A DNA stretch of 64,000 bases from Olsenella sp. Marseille-P4559 (GCF_900605015.1 NZ_LR027573.1:313995-377994); one strand, 5' to 3'; positions 53,366-62,744 are shown, counted from the first letter of the stretch. The notes: a model not told the origin generated them from the sequence alone. A program made the numbers and translations.

Positions 53366-55714
53366 CTACCTTCTGTGCCAGGGCGCGTGGCCGTTGGCCA
53401 GGTTCAGGAGCGCGTTTGCCAGCCACACGGGCATGGCACCACCCGAGCAGTTCACCAGGCCAAACAGCGCACATCCCGCGCTGGACATGATTGACATGCG
53501 GCACTGCGGGTCGGTCTTGTCCTCATAGCCGCGCTCGATGGCGCCCTTGATCTGGTCGGCGAAGAAGCGGCAGGCACCGGAGGTCTCGGCCATCTCGAGC
53601 AGCGAGTCCGTCTCGTCGTAGCTGCCCTTGGTGTGGCGTGCCTCGGGGGGAATGGCGTACCCGAGCAGGGCCTCGAAGTCTGCCTGGGTGGGCTTTCCCT
53701 TGGGCGCCTGGTACCACGTGCCGGCAAGCGCATCGGGAGCAGTGGCCCCGGCACCTGTCACCTCCAGCGTGCCCGAAAGCCGTACGTCCTCAACCGAGGA
53801 GCCAACAAAGACCTGGTAAATGCCACTGGAGATCTTCCAACCACCATCCCAGGCGGAGAGGGACCTCTCGTCCAGCTCCACGCTCACACGCTGCGTCTCA
53901 CCCGGCGCAAGCGGCACGCGCGCAAAGCCCGCAAGCTGGACGCGCGGCCGGGGCACCCCATCCGCAGGCGCGCCAACGTAGACCTGGGCCACCTCCGCAC
54001 CAGCACGCTCCCCGGTGTTCGTGACCGCAAAGCTCGCCGTGCGGCTAGCGGCATCCACCTCAAGGTCACCGTACGAGAAGCTCGTGTACGAGAGCCCGTG
54101 CCCAAAGCAGTGCGCAACGGGGACGCCTGCGGTCTGGTAGTAGCGGTACCCCACAAACACGCCCTCGCGGTACTGCGACTGACGATGCGGGTTGCCCCAC
54201 CACCCCATGCACGGAGCGTCTCCCGCGCACAGCGGCCAGGTCTCGGGCAGCTTGCCGGAGGGATTCGCCACGCCCTCGAGCACGTCGACCGTCGCCTCGG
54301 CACCCGCCTCCCCGCCAAGACCTGCGTACAGCGCCGCGGCAACGTCCTTCTCCCAGGGCATCTCGACAGGGCTTCCGCACTGCAGCACCACCACGGTGCG
54401 CGGGTTGACGGCGGCCACGAGCCGGTCCATCCCCTCGGGCAGGCGCATGTCATCTCGGTCGTAGCCCTCGGACTCGATGGTCTCGGGCAGTCCCACCACC
54501 ACAACGGCCACGTCCGCCTCACCGGCCGTGCGCACGGCCTCCTCTACCAGCTCATCCGTCGTCTCCCCGGTGCGGGCGTTATAGCCTGCGGCGTATGACC
54601 AGCCAGGACGCAGCTCGCGCACGCTTGAAACATGCCGTGCGTTGATGTGGCTGGAGCCCCCACCCTGATAGCGGGGCTTCTCAGCCAGCTGCCCTACAAG
54701 CGCCACGCTCGCGCCCGCCGCAAGCGGGAGCACACCATCGTTGGCGAGAAGCACGTGCCCCTCGGCGGCAGCACGACGCGCAACCGCACGGTTGGCGACA
54801 ACGTCCACGGCAGGCGCTCCCTCCGCATCGTTCGCATGCGCGATCGCCAGCGCGGCCAGACGCCTGGCAGACTCGAGCACGCGCTCGCGGCGCAGCCTAC
54901 CCGAGGCCAGCGCAGCAGACGCCTGTCCCTGCAGGTGCCTGCCACCGCCGGGCATGGCCAGGTCGCAGCCGGCCTCGTAGGCGTCAGCGCGATCGTGCAT
55001 GCCACCCCAGTCGGTCACCACGACGCCATCAAAGCCCCACTCGTCACGCAGGATGTCGCGCAGAAGGTGGCTGTTGTCGCTGCAGTAGATGCCGTTGAGC
55101 ATCACGTAGGCGCTCATGACCATCTGGGGCTCGGCCTCGCGGACCACCATCTCAAAGGCACGCAGGTAGATCTCGCGCAGCGTCCGCTCGTCCACGATGC
55201 AGTCGTTGGAGAAGCGCTTGTACTCCTGGTTGTTCACGGCAAAGTGCTTGATGCACGAGCCCGCGCCCGTGAACTGGACGCCCTGCACGTAGCGCGTGGC
55301 CAGGGTGCCCGTCAAAAGCGGGTCCTCGCTGAAGTACTCGAAGTTGCGGCCGCAGAGCGGGCTTCTCTTGATGTTGAGCCCCGGCCCCAGGACAACGCCC
55401 ACGCCAAGCGCACGAGCCTCGGCCCCTATGGCGCGCCCCACCTGCCCGGCAACGTCTGCGTCCCAGGTGGCGGCAAGCGTCGCCAGCGCGGGGAAGCAGG
55501 TTGCCGGCTCCGAGACGGTCATGCCCTTGGCGTCGGTGCCGGGCTTTTGGTAGCGAAGCCCGCTGGGGCCGTCGCTCACCGTGAGGGCTGGCACCCCCGC
55601 CTGGGAAAACCCCTTCGACCTCCAGAAGTCCGCGCCAACGCCAAGGTCCACGAGCTGCTCTTCGCTCAGTGCGCCCACGGCCTTCTCGGCGGCCCTGGTG
55701 TACTTGGAATCCAT
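53366..55714 (-). CDS. GH3 beta-glucosidase, conventional order
   Basis: 782 aa with the barrel first: VSDGPSGLRYQKPGTDAKG, FPALATLAATWDADVAGQV, CGRNFEYFSEDPLL, CIKHFAVNNQEYKRFSNDC, and nucleophile Asp in GVVVTDWGGMHDRADAYEAG. Then the C domain (ALVGQLAEKPRYQGGGSSHI), a fibronectin-III-like domain (FAVTNTGERAGAEVAQVYVG) and an extra C-terminal stretch of about 130 residues not usual in small GH3 enzymes. No signal peptide, so cytosolic. Start ATG 55714 follows GGAGGGCTAGAAG. It would release glucose after rhamnose removal. Confidence 0.92.
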   Translation of the reverse strand: MDSKYTRAAEKAVGALSEEQLVDLGVGADFWRSKGFSQAGVPALTVSDGPSGLRYQKPGTDAKGMTVSEPATCFPALATLAATWDADVAGQVGRAIGAEARALGVGVVLGPGLNIKRSPLCGRNFEYFSEDPLLTGTLATRYVQGVQFTGAGSCIKHFAVNNQEYKRFSNDCIVDERTLREIYLRAFEMVVREAEPQMVMSAYVMLNGIYCSDNSHLLRDILRDEWGFDGVVVTDWGGMHDRADAYEAGCDLAMPGGGRHLQGQASAALASGRLRRERVLESARRLAALAIAHANDAEGAPAVDVVANRAVARRAAAEGHVLLANDGVLPLAAGASVALVGQLAEKPRYQGGGSSHINARHVSSVRELRPGWSYAAGYNARTGETTDELVEEAVRTAGEADVAVVVVGLPETIESEGYDRDDMRLPEGMDRLVAAVNPRTVVVLQCGSPVEMPWEKDVAAALYAGLGGEAGAEATVDVLEGVANPSGKLPETWPLCAGDAPCMGWWGNPHRQSQYREGVFVGYRYYQTAGVPVAHCFGHGLSYTSFSYGDLEVDAASRTASFAVTNTGERAGAEVAQVYVGAPADGVPRPRVQLAGFARVPLAPGETQRVSVELDERSLSAWDGGWKISSGIYQVFVGSSVEDVRLSGTLEVTGAGATAPDALAGTWYQAPKGKPTQADFEALLGYAIPPEARHTKGSYDETDSLLEMAETSGACRFFADQIKGAIERGYEDKTDPQCRMSIMSSAGCALFGLVNCSGGAMPVWLANALLNLANGHAPWHRR

Positions 55715-55717
55715 CTT

Positions 55718-58390
55718 CTAGCCCTCCCTTGCCGCACGCGCGACGCACTCGAACTCGTGAACACCGGCACCCACCTCGCGGGTGGACCCGTCCGGCAATA
55801 CCACCGTAGCCGCACAGTTGGCAGGCACCTCCACGGCAAACCTCCAGCCGTCCCCCACACGCTGCCAGCCACAGCCGACAAACCCGCAGGGGCTCTCGTA
55901 GCCTGCCTTTGCATACGCGAAGCGGCCTCCCGGACGCGATGCCACCGTGAAGTGCCGCTCGCCGTCGGGCGTGATGCCGCACATCACGCGGAAGAGCCAC
56001 GCGCACACGGCACCCTTGGAGTAGTGGTTGAGCGAGGCGATGCCTCCCTGGGCCTGTGTGCCCTCCCACGACTCCCACACCGTGGTGGCACCCATCTTGG
56101 GCATGAAGAGCCAGCCCGGCATCTCCTCGTTTTCCAGCAGGCGGTAGGCGGCATCCAGGTCATACTCGGCAAGCACGTCCAGGATGAGCGGCGTGGAGAG
56201 AAACCCCGTGCCCAGACGCCACCCGTAGCTCTCGCATGCCTTCACCAGGCGCTCGCGCGCATATGCGGTCTGCTGGGGGTCCAGGAGGCCAAAGGCCAGA
56301 GGCCGCACCAGACGCGCCTGCCTGCCCGTGTCGAGCGAGAACTCGGGCAGCCGCGAGAGCTCTTGGTAGGCAAGCTTGCAGCCCTCGGAATACCGGCGAT
56401 ACCTGGCCTCGTCCTCCTCATGCCCAAGCTCGCGGGCAATCTGGGCCATGCATCCCAGCACGTAGGCCGTGTAGGCGGTTGCCACCTCGGGATGCGGTGC
56501 CACGGTGTCCTTCCAGTCCATCTTGTGGACGTCTGCGGGCTCGGCCCACTCCCCATAGCACTGACCCATGTTGACCAGGTACTTCTTTGCCTCGCCATGG
56601 ATGCCAACGCGCTTGGAGAAGGGGCCGCGCCGCCCGCAGTGACGAATCATGAACTCCGCGTAGCGGCGCATCCCGTCGTAGAGCTCCACCAGCACCGAAG
56701 CATCGCCGTAGTGCCTCCAGTAGCGGTACGGGATGAGAATCCCGGCATCCGCCCATCCCACCGAGCCGTCAAGGAAGCGCATGTAGGAGTCGACGCCGCC
56801 CGCAGGCGCCACCTGGGGGAGCTTGCCATCCCTCTTCTGCCAGTCGAAGAGGTCATGCAGCCACTTACGCTCGAACGAGCGGCAGTCGAAGAGGTACGAG
56901 AGGGTCTCGAAGAAGATCTGCGCGTCTCCCGACCAGCCGTGGCGCTCACGCGTGGGGCAGTCGGTGGGAACGTCGAGCGAGTTGCCCTTCGTGGACCACA
57001 CGGTGCTCTCGAAGAAGCGGTTCAGGAGCTCGTTGGAGCATTCGAAGCTCCCGGTCTGGCGCATGTCGGAGTAGAGCGCAATGGCCGTAAGGTCGCCTTT
57101 GCCCAGCCTGGCGTCTGTCTCCACCTCGACGTAGCGAAACCCGAACACGGCAAACGTGGTGCAGTAGTGGTTGTGGCCCTCCCGGCACACGTACTCCACC
57201 TGCTGCAGCGGCGTGGCAAAGCCCTCGCGAGCGCACTGGATGTTCTTGAGCGTGAGGTTGCCCTCCTTGTCCAGCATCTCCCCGCAGCGCAGAAGCACGT
57301 GCTTTCCCTCGTGGGCAAAGAAGTCGAGCTCCACCCAGCCTGCGATGTTCTGGCCCAGATCAAAAAGCATCCGTCCGTTTGGGGCAGTCACGGGCGCAGG
57401 TGAGAAGCGCTCGTGCATCGTGACCGGCACGTTGTTCGAGGCCGTGGGGGCAACGTCATGGCGAGCAGCGCGGGCATGCCCGGCGTAGCTGGGGGCGCGC
57501 GTGGCGTCGACTATCTCGCCGTCCTTGTTGTCGGCAAAGAGGATGGGGCCGTCATTTGACCACTGCCAGTCCGTATCTGTGGCAACACGATCAACGTGGC
57601 CGTCGGCATACGTCACCTCGAGCTGCGCCAAAAGCTTTGTCTGGGTGCCATACTGGTTGAGAAGCCCCCACGCGCCACAGGACCCGCGATACCAGCCATC
57701 GGCAAGCTGGACCGTGAGCTCGTGCGCACCCGTCGCCAGCGCGGCAGTGACGTCGTAGGTCTGGTACTGGACGCGCTTGCGATAGTCCGTGTGGCCCGGC
57801 GCCATGCAGAAGTCCCCGACCTTCTCGCCGTCAATGCGTGCCTCGTAGAGGCCGCATGCGGTGATGTAGAGACGTGCCCGCACCGGAGCCTTGCCCACAG
57901 CGAACGCTCGACGGAAGCAGTCCACGGGGTAGCGGCCCTCGAGGATGGGCTCGGTCACCACCTGGTCGGGGCTCGCTGGGCGCATGGCGGCGACCATCTG
58001 CCTGAAGTTGCCCATCGCACCTGTGCGCGGGGTGGGAACGTCGTAGCTGCCGCTGATCCAACGGGCGCACCAGTCATCTGCCGAGAGAAGCCCCTCCTCG
58101 ATGCTTGCGGACTCGGACCAGGGACCGCAGGCGTCACCGTCATCCCAGAGGCGCACGCGCCACGTAACGCGCTCGCGGCTGGCAAGGGTGGCACCGGGCC
58201 AGGCGATGCGCATGGAGGCGCTTGCGACCTTGCCCGTGTCCCAGAGCGTGGCACCCGCACCATCCTTGCATTCCACCTGGTAGGCGCTCTGGGAAAGACC
58301 GTCCTCGTCAATCCAGGCAAGCTCGGGGCACCTGACGTCTATGCCCAGGGGATTCGTGAGACACGCTGCGGTGAGGTTTGTGGCTCGCAT
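55718..58390 (-). CDS. GH78 alpha-L-rhamnosidase
   Basis: 890 aa, cytosolic. N-terminal sandwiches (LTNPLGIDVRCPELAWIDED, AGATLWDTGKVASASM), CBM67-like middle, then the catalytic barrel: VPTDCPTRERHGWSGDAQIF with the catalytic Glu in RER, QVAPAGGVDSYMRFL, and the C-terminal domain (LNHYSKGAVCAWLFRVM). It shares the family pattern with the 33523 gene but is a distinct paralogue. The ATG follows AAGGAGGGCTAGCC. It lies 2-3 bp from the transporter stop and 3 bp before the GH3 gene, in one operon. Confidence 0.93.
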   Translation of the reverse strand: MRATNLTAACLTNPLGIDVRCPELAWIDEDGLSQSAYQVECKDGAGATLWDTGKVASASMRIAWPGATLASRERVTWRVRLWDDGDACGPWSESASIEEGLLSADDWCARWISGSYDVPTPRTGAMGNFRQMVAAMRPASPDQVVTEPILEGRYPVDCFRRAFAVGKAPVRARLYITACGLYEARIDGEKVGDFCMAPGHTDYRKRVQYQTYDVTAALATGAHELTVQLADGWYRGSCGAWGLLNQYGTQTKLLAQLEVTYADGHVDRVATDTDWQWSNDGPILFADNKDGEIVDATRAPSYAGHARAARHDVAPTASNNVPVTMHERFSPAPVTAPNGRMLFDLGQNIAGWVELDFFAHEGKHVLLRCGEMLDKEGNLTLKNIQCAREGFATPLQQVEYVCREGHNHYCTTFAVFGFRYVEVETDARLGKGDLTAIALYSDMRQTGSFECSNELLNRFFESTVWSTKGNSLDVPTDCPTRERHGWSGDAQIFFETLSYLFDCRSFERKWLHDLFDWQKRDGKLPQVAPAGGVDSYMRFLDGSVGWADAGILIPYRYWRHYGDASVLVELYDGMRRYAEFMIRHCGRRGPFSKRVGIHGEAKKYLVNMGQCYGEWAEPADVHKMDWKDTVAPHPEVATAYTAYVLGCMAQIARELGHEEDEARYRRYSEGCKLAYQELSRLPEFSLDTGRQARLVRPLAFGLLDPQQTAYARERLVKACESYGWRLGTGFLSTPLILDVLAEYDLDAAYRLLENEEMPGWLFMPKMGATTVWESWEGTQAQGGIASLNHYSKGAVCAWLFRVMCGITPDGERHFTVASRPGGRFAYAKAGYESPCGFVGCGWQRVGDGWRFAVEVPANCAATVVLPDGSTREVGAGVHEFECVARAAREG

Positions 58391-58392
58391 GG

Positions 58393-59889
58393 CTAGCCCT
58401 CCTTGGTGGTGACGGCTGGCGCATCGGCCGCGCCAGAGGCCTCGTGACGCGCCTTGATCTCTTCCTGCTCCTGCTTGATGGTCTTCTCGACGTTCAGGCG
58501 AGAGAGCAGCACCACGATCACGATGGACGTGATGATGTCAAGCACCAGGAAGAAGACGAAGACGGCCTTGGTGGCGTCGCTTTGCTGAGCGGCAACGGTG
58601 ACGCCGTCCACGACGGAGGGCGGCACGTAGCCCGTGACGCCAAGCATGAGGTTGAAGACGCCGTTGGCAACGCCCACGCACACGGTCTGAATGATGGAGT
58701 AGATGGCGCTGGAGAGGCCGTCGCAGCGGAAGCCAAAGCGCCACTCGCAGTGGTCAAGCACGTCGGCAAAGAGGGCCATGAAGACGTAGGAGGCTGGCAG
58801 GCACCCCACGTTCTTGATGAACTGGCCCACGAGGACCACGGGCATGCTCGTGGGGAAGAGCGCGCAGACGGCAGAGCCCACGGCCATGATCACAAAGCCC
58901 CAGAGCGTGGAGTTGCGCAGGCCGACGCGCTTGGCGACGGGCCACACGGCAAAGATGCCTAGGCCCATGGGGACGCCGCCGATCACGTTGATGAGCGTCA
59001 GGGTGATGCCGTCGTTGTAGGAGCCCAGCACGTAGTTGCAAAAGTAGAGCAGCGACAGGTTCTTGAAGTTAAGGGAGAGCGTGTAGATGAAGAGGTAGAG
59101 CATCAGGATGACCCAGTACCTGTCGCCCATCACGGTGCGGATCTGCTCGCGGAAGGGCACGAGCTCCTCGGCTGCCTGCTCGCCCTGCTCCTCGGTCACG
59201 CGCTCGCGGGTGAAGTAGTACTCCATGAGGATGAGCGGCAGTGCGACGGCGCCCAAGATCCAGCCCATCACGGCCCATGCCGCCTGGTCGGCGCCGATCA
59301 CCGGCAGCACGAGCATGGGGAAGAGCATCGCGATGATGATGCCCGTGGCCATGGTCTGCGCGATGTTGTTCATCACCGAGAGCGAGCCGCGCGCCTCGGA
59401 GTCGCGCGTGGAGAGCGGCACCATGAGGTTGTGCGCCATGGTGTAGAGGGAGTTGGCACACAGGTAGAAGAGGTTGTAGCTCACCACCACCCAGATGACC
59501 TCGGCAACAAGGCCCAGGTTGGGCACCGTGAAGCAGAGGACCGTGGTCGCAAAGAAGATGGGGGCTGAGACGAGCAGGTACGGGCGGGCCTTGCCCTGGC
59601 GCGTGTGCGTACGCTCGATGAGCTTGCCCACTCAAAGGTTCACCACGGCGTTTGCAACCTTGGAGACGATTGGGAAGATGAGAAGGAAGAGCCCTCCCCA
59701 GAGCAGTGTGAGTCCCAGCACGTCGGTGTAGAACACGTTGAGGTAGCTGGCGAGAACCGAATTCACGAGTGCCGGGCCAACGGGTCCCACCAGGTAGCCT
59801 AAGATCTTCTCGGCCGGCCGCACCTCTTCTGACCTCACCCGAGAGTCAAAGACCGGTTTGTTGGCAAATGACAGCCGCAGGCCTCCCAT
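58393..59889 (-). pseudogene. GPH-family sugar transporter with in-frame TGA
   Basis: A 12-TM MFS transporter, 498 residues if read through, near the 501 of the rha-linked paralogue. ATG 59889 ([15 protein letters not shown]) follows GGGGAGGAAACACGCC. TM1 is [17 protein letters not shown]. At codon 86 (59634-59632) TGA interrupts AVVNL-VGKLIERTHTRQ, where the paralogue reads IANLMVGQLIERTHC. The sequence continues intact to KTIKQEQEEIKARHEA. A GTG right after the TGA could restart, but it would lose TM1-2. It should import the glycosides hydrolysed by the operon. Confidence 0.8.
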
Positions 59890-59948
59890 GGCGTGTTTCC
59901 TCCCCTTCTCTGCGCCCCTATGGGCTTTCGCTTTCATCTCGTTGTCTG

Positions 59949-59959
59949 TACTGTACGGG
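59949..59959 (-). promoter_or_regulatory. CCCGTACAGTA motif upstream of transporter
   Basis: On the minus strand CCCGTACAGTA lies 60-70 bp upstream of the transporter ATG. The same 11-mer occurs at 62657-62667 in the SDR/AraC divergent promoter. Shared sites suggest a common activator, perhaps the divergent AraC protein. Confidence 0.5.
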
Positions 59960-60021
59960 GCGGGAGAACCAAATTCTTACGTATTTGTGTTGTAGCTATT
60001 CGTTTTGTCATGAGACAAGGG

Positions 60022-60050
60022 TGAGACAAGGGGAAACTCCCTTTGTCTCA
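60022..60050. repeat. 29-nt stop-codon palindrome (family C), SDR end
   Basis: TGAGACAAGGG and CCCTTTGTCTCA arms around a short A-rich loop; one arm imperfect. Its right end supplies the TGA stop (60050-60048) of the minus-strand SDR gene. A partial extra copy (TGAGACAAGG) precedes it at 60011-60020. Confidence 0.78.
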
Positions 60051-61583
60051 TTTTGGATACTCGCGCATCTCGTCAGGCTTGTGCAGGGGGTTCCACACCT
60101 GCGCGAAGAACGGGTCAACCTTCGCACGGGCACCGTAGTTCCAGCTCTTGGCCTCGCAGGTCGGGCACCAATGGCCACCTTCAAGCACGAGGCGCGGGCT
60201 GGCCTCGAACTCGTGCCCAAACGCGCAACGGAAGCGCAGCTTTGCTTGCCAGTTGCCCTTCTCCATGCTGGTGGAGAGAAGCTTACCGCCGCGGAACTCC
60301 GCAGCGCCGCGCATGTCCTCCAGCGAGAGCTCCTCCTCGGGCTTGGACTCGTCATAACCGTGGTCGATTGGGACCACGTGGTCCCAGTCGGTGAACTCGG
60401 GCATGTCGCTTACCCTCTCGGGCAGCGCCTCCCAGGCGGCGCGGCTGCCCCAGTAGGCGTCGATCCTGTCGTCCATCCCCTCCTGGATGAAGTGGCGCGT
60501 GCCGTGGTCGGCGTCGAGCAGCTTATCGAACGTCGACTTCTTGATGATCGAGCCCATGAGGCGCTGCCCGCCGGGAATTCGACAGAGAAAGCGCGCGGAC
60601 CCTATGGCAGCAGGCCCCATGGCCCTGAGGTATTCGTCATAGAAGTACTGCATGGAGTCGCTGCGGAAGTGGAGGAGGTCCTCGAGCCTGTCGGAGTCGA
60701 GGTAGTACTGGCCATGGAAGTTGCGGGTGGCAACGTACCTGTTGTCGATGACCGGGTCCAGGCTCGTGAAGCCCAGCTCACCGTAGAGCTTGCGGTACAT
60801 GGCGACGGTGCTCACGCGGCAGCTCTCGCCGCCGCCGATGTTGTAGACGTGGCACCAGAACGAGGGATCGAGCGTACCCTTGGCGTCATAGGAGGCAAGG
60901 TGCGCCATGGCTCGTCCGGAGTCTCGGTCCGAGCAGTACTCGAGCACGTTGAAGAGGCAGTTGTGGAACTGAATCGCATCTCGTACCTGCACCATCGCGG
61001 GCCCTATGATGCCCGTCTGGCGAAGGCTCGCCCAGCGCGCAAGGCCAGACTCGATCACGTAGCGCTCCGCAGCCACCTTGGACACGGCGTAGTAGTCAAA
61101 CATGCTGGGCTTGATTGGGTCGCCCACACGACCCCAATGGATGGGCGGCATGCGGTCGCCGGTCTCGGCCACGGTGCCGATGTAGACAAAGGCCGTGGTA
61201 TCGTCTTGCCCCAGCTCGTGGATCGTGTCGATGAGGCGTTTGGTGCCACCGAAGTTCACGCGCATGGCGGTCTTTGGATGGTAGTCGGCCGCCGGCGAGA
61301 CAAACGCCGCGATGTGGAGGACAAGGTCTGTGCCCTCGAGGCAGCGACGCAGCGCCGCGCCGTCGTCGAGGTCGCCCCACACGACCTCAAAGCCGCGCGT
61401 TCCCTCGAACGGTGCCATCTCGCTGCGGTTCTTCTTGGAGTCACGCACCAAGGCCACGAGGTCGTAGGCATCCCCGAGCTCCGGCACCATCTGCCTGAGC
61501 GACGCCATGCCCATGCCGCCCGAGGCTCCCGTCATGAGGACGCGCGCCTTTCTCGGCATGCTGGGCTGCCCTGCGGTTGCCAT
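60048..61583 (-). CDS. Extended SDR (NAD-dependent epimerase/dehydratase-like) with C-terminal zinc-ribbon-like tail
   Basis: 511 aa, longer than the usual 300-350. Rossmann TGASGGMGMASLRQ (GxxGxxG, about residue 18), DLDDGAALRRCLEGTDLVLH, YIGTVAETGDRMPP, and the Tyr-x-x-x-Lys motif in FDYYAVSKVAAERYVIE. Residues 330-511 are extra: they end with FRCAFGHEFEAS and EGGHWCPTCEAKSW, paired Cys (CxxxH...CxxC) like a zinc ribbon. Start ATG 61583 follows GGGGGAGTAGCC and lies 2 bp from the next SDR's stop. It may oxidise, reduce or epimerise a sugar or aglycone in the cluster; substrate unknown. Confidence 0.85.
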   Translation of the reverse strand: MATAGQPSMPRKARVLMTGASGGMGMASLRQMVPELGDAYDLVALVRDSKKNRSEMAPFEGTRGFEVVWGDLDDGAALRRCLEGTDLVLHIAAFVSPAADYHPKTAMRVNFGGTKRLIDTIHELGQDDTTAFVYIGTVAETGDRMPPIHWGRVGDPIKPSMFDYYAVSKVAAERYVIESGLARWASLRQTGIIGPAMVQVRDAIQFHNCLFNVLEYCSDRDSGRAMAHLASYDAKGTLDPSFWCHVYNIGGGESCRVSTVAMYRKLYGELGFTSLDPVIDNRYVATRNFHGQYYLDSDRLEDLLHFRSDSMQYFYDEYLRAMGPAAIGSARFLCRIPGGQRLMGSIIKKSTFDKLLDADHGTRHFIQEGMDDRIDAYWGSRAAWEALPERVSDMPEFTDWDHVVPIDHGYDESKPEEELSLEDMRGAAEFRGGKLLSTSMEKGNWQAKLRFRCAFGHEFEASPRLVLEGGHWCPTCEAKSWNYGARAKVDPFFAQVWNPLHKPDEMREYPK

Positions 61584-61585
61584 GG

Positions 61586-62599
61586 CTACTCCCCCTTCAT
61601 CGAGATGACGTCGGCCTTGTTGTCGGCAACGTCAAGCGAGAGGCGAATGGAGTCCCCAATGGCGGCATCGATGTCGTCATCGGTCACGCCCAGGGGCACG
61701 GCTCCCAGGCTCTTGTCGATGAAGAGCTCGGAGGTCTGGATGTCTGCGAACTTCACCATGTTGAGACCGCCGTCGATGCCGCTCCTCCTCTGGTCGCGGC
61801 GCAGCTTCCAGCCGCTGATGGCGTATATCCAGGTGGGAATGGTGCGAATGGGCTTCTCGGGGCAGCCCATGTGCTTGTGGACATGGCGCAGCATCTCCTC
61901 CCACGTCATGTTCCACCAGCCAATGGGATAGCAGTTGCCGCCGCGGTTGCGCTCGATGGCACCGGCGATGGCCTGCCCCACCTGGCGCACCGTGACCATG
62001 GCCGTGCCGCCGCGGGTCCACAGGGTGGCACCCTTCATGCTACGGATCTGCCCGACGAGAAACACCCACACAGGCTTTCGGCCGGGCTGCGTGCCAAAGA
62101 TGTAGGGCAACTCGAGCACTGCGACGTCAAAGCCGGGTCCGGCAACGTCCATAGCGGCGTTCTCCTGGTCGATGCGGCTCCTGATGTAGGGGTGCCACTT
62201 CGTGAGCTGCATCTGCGGCCACTTCTTGGCAGCGTAGGCGAAGTAGCTGCCGCAGATGGCAACGTGCTTGACGCCGCACTCCTTGGCGAGCGGCAAGAGG
62301 CGCCTGATGGGATCGATGTTGAACTTCCTATAGAGGTCATAGATGGGGGCCGGCCCCTCCACGCGCTCGTCGACGCCGGCGGCAAAGACAAAGGCGTCGC
62401 AGCCGCGCAGGTGGGAGCGCATCTCGTCGTCGCTCATCTCGAGGTAGTTTCCAAACTCGACCTTCATCTCAGGCGGAAGCGTGGCTCCCTTGGGCACGGG
62501 TGGAAGCGCCAGTGCCGTAACCTCGTGACCACGTGCGATAAGCTCGCGCGCTGCCTCGCTTCCCAGAAGTCCCGTTCCGCCAATCATGAAAACCTTCAT
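61586..62599 (-). CDS. NAD(P)-binding SDR-like dehydratase/epimerase
   Basis: 337 aa. The start ATG 62599 (MKVFMIGGTGLLGSEAARE) follows AAGGAGAAGGTGCTTC. An N-terminal Rossmann motif, GGTGLLGS, is followed by FGNYLEMSDDEMRSHLRGCD and VAICGSYFAYAAKKWPQM, which may be the active-site region. VLELPYIFGTQPGRKP and WWNMTWEEMLRHVHKH are typical of extended SDRs. It is the first gene of the leftward operon, divergent from the AraC regulator, and pairs with the next SDR. Confidence 0.85.
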   Translation of the reverse strand: MKVFMIGGTGLLGSEAARELIARGHEVTALALPPVPKGATLPPEMKVEFGNYLEMSDDEMRSHLRGCDAFVFAAGVDERVEGPAPIYDLYRKFNIDPIRRLLPLAKECGVKHVAICGSYFAYAAKKWPQMQLTKWHPYIRSRIDQENAAMDVAGPGFDVAVLELPYIFGTQPGRKPVWVFLVGQIRSMKGATLWTRGGTAMVTVRQVGQAIAGAIERNRGGNCYPIGWWNMTWEEMLRHVHKHMGCPEKPIRTIPTWIYAISGWKLRRDQRRSGIDGGLNMVKFADIQTSELFIDKSLGAVPLGVTDDDIDAAIGDSIRLSLDVADNKADVISMKGE

Positions 62600-62638
62600 G
62601 AAGCACCTTCTCCTTACTTTGCCGAGCATCATCGAACT

Positions 62639-62715
62639 TCATCCAGAGTAGTCATGCCCGTACAGTAGGGATATCTTTTGTGTCATCGTTTTTGTAGACT
62701 TGTCCTCATCCAGAG
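62639..62715. promoter_or_regulatory. Divergent SDR/AraC regulatory region with direct repeats
   Basis: Between the SDR start (62599) and the AraC start (62745). TCATCCAGAG occurs at 62639-62648 and 62706-62715, 67 bp apart, and CCCGTACAGTA at 62657-62667. Direct repeats on one face fit AraC-type binding. The inference is from layout only. Confidence 0.5.
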
Positions 62716-62744
62716 GCCGCGACCACGATTGGCGGAGAAGCCCT

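Noticed and set aside
54632-57403. Very long open frames on the plus strand opposite GH3 and GH78
   Set aside because: They are mirror frames of high-GC coding DNA on the minus strand, with no ribosome-binding site and no family features; the same holds for similar frames opposite activase and phosphoketolase.
43128-59634. Reassignment of TGA or TAG as sense codons
   Set aside because: Three in-frame stops exist, but they hit Trp-, Lys- and hydrophobic-like positions in different codons, and every other gene uses TGA and TAG as normal ends.
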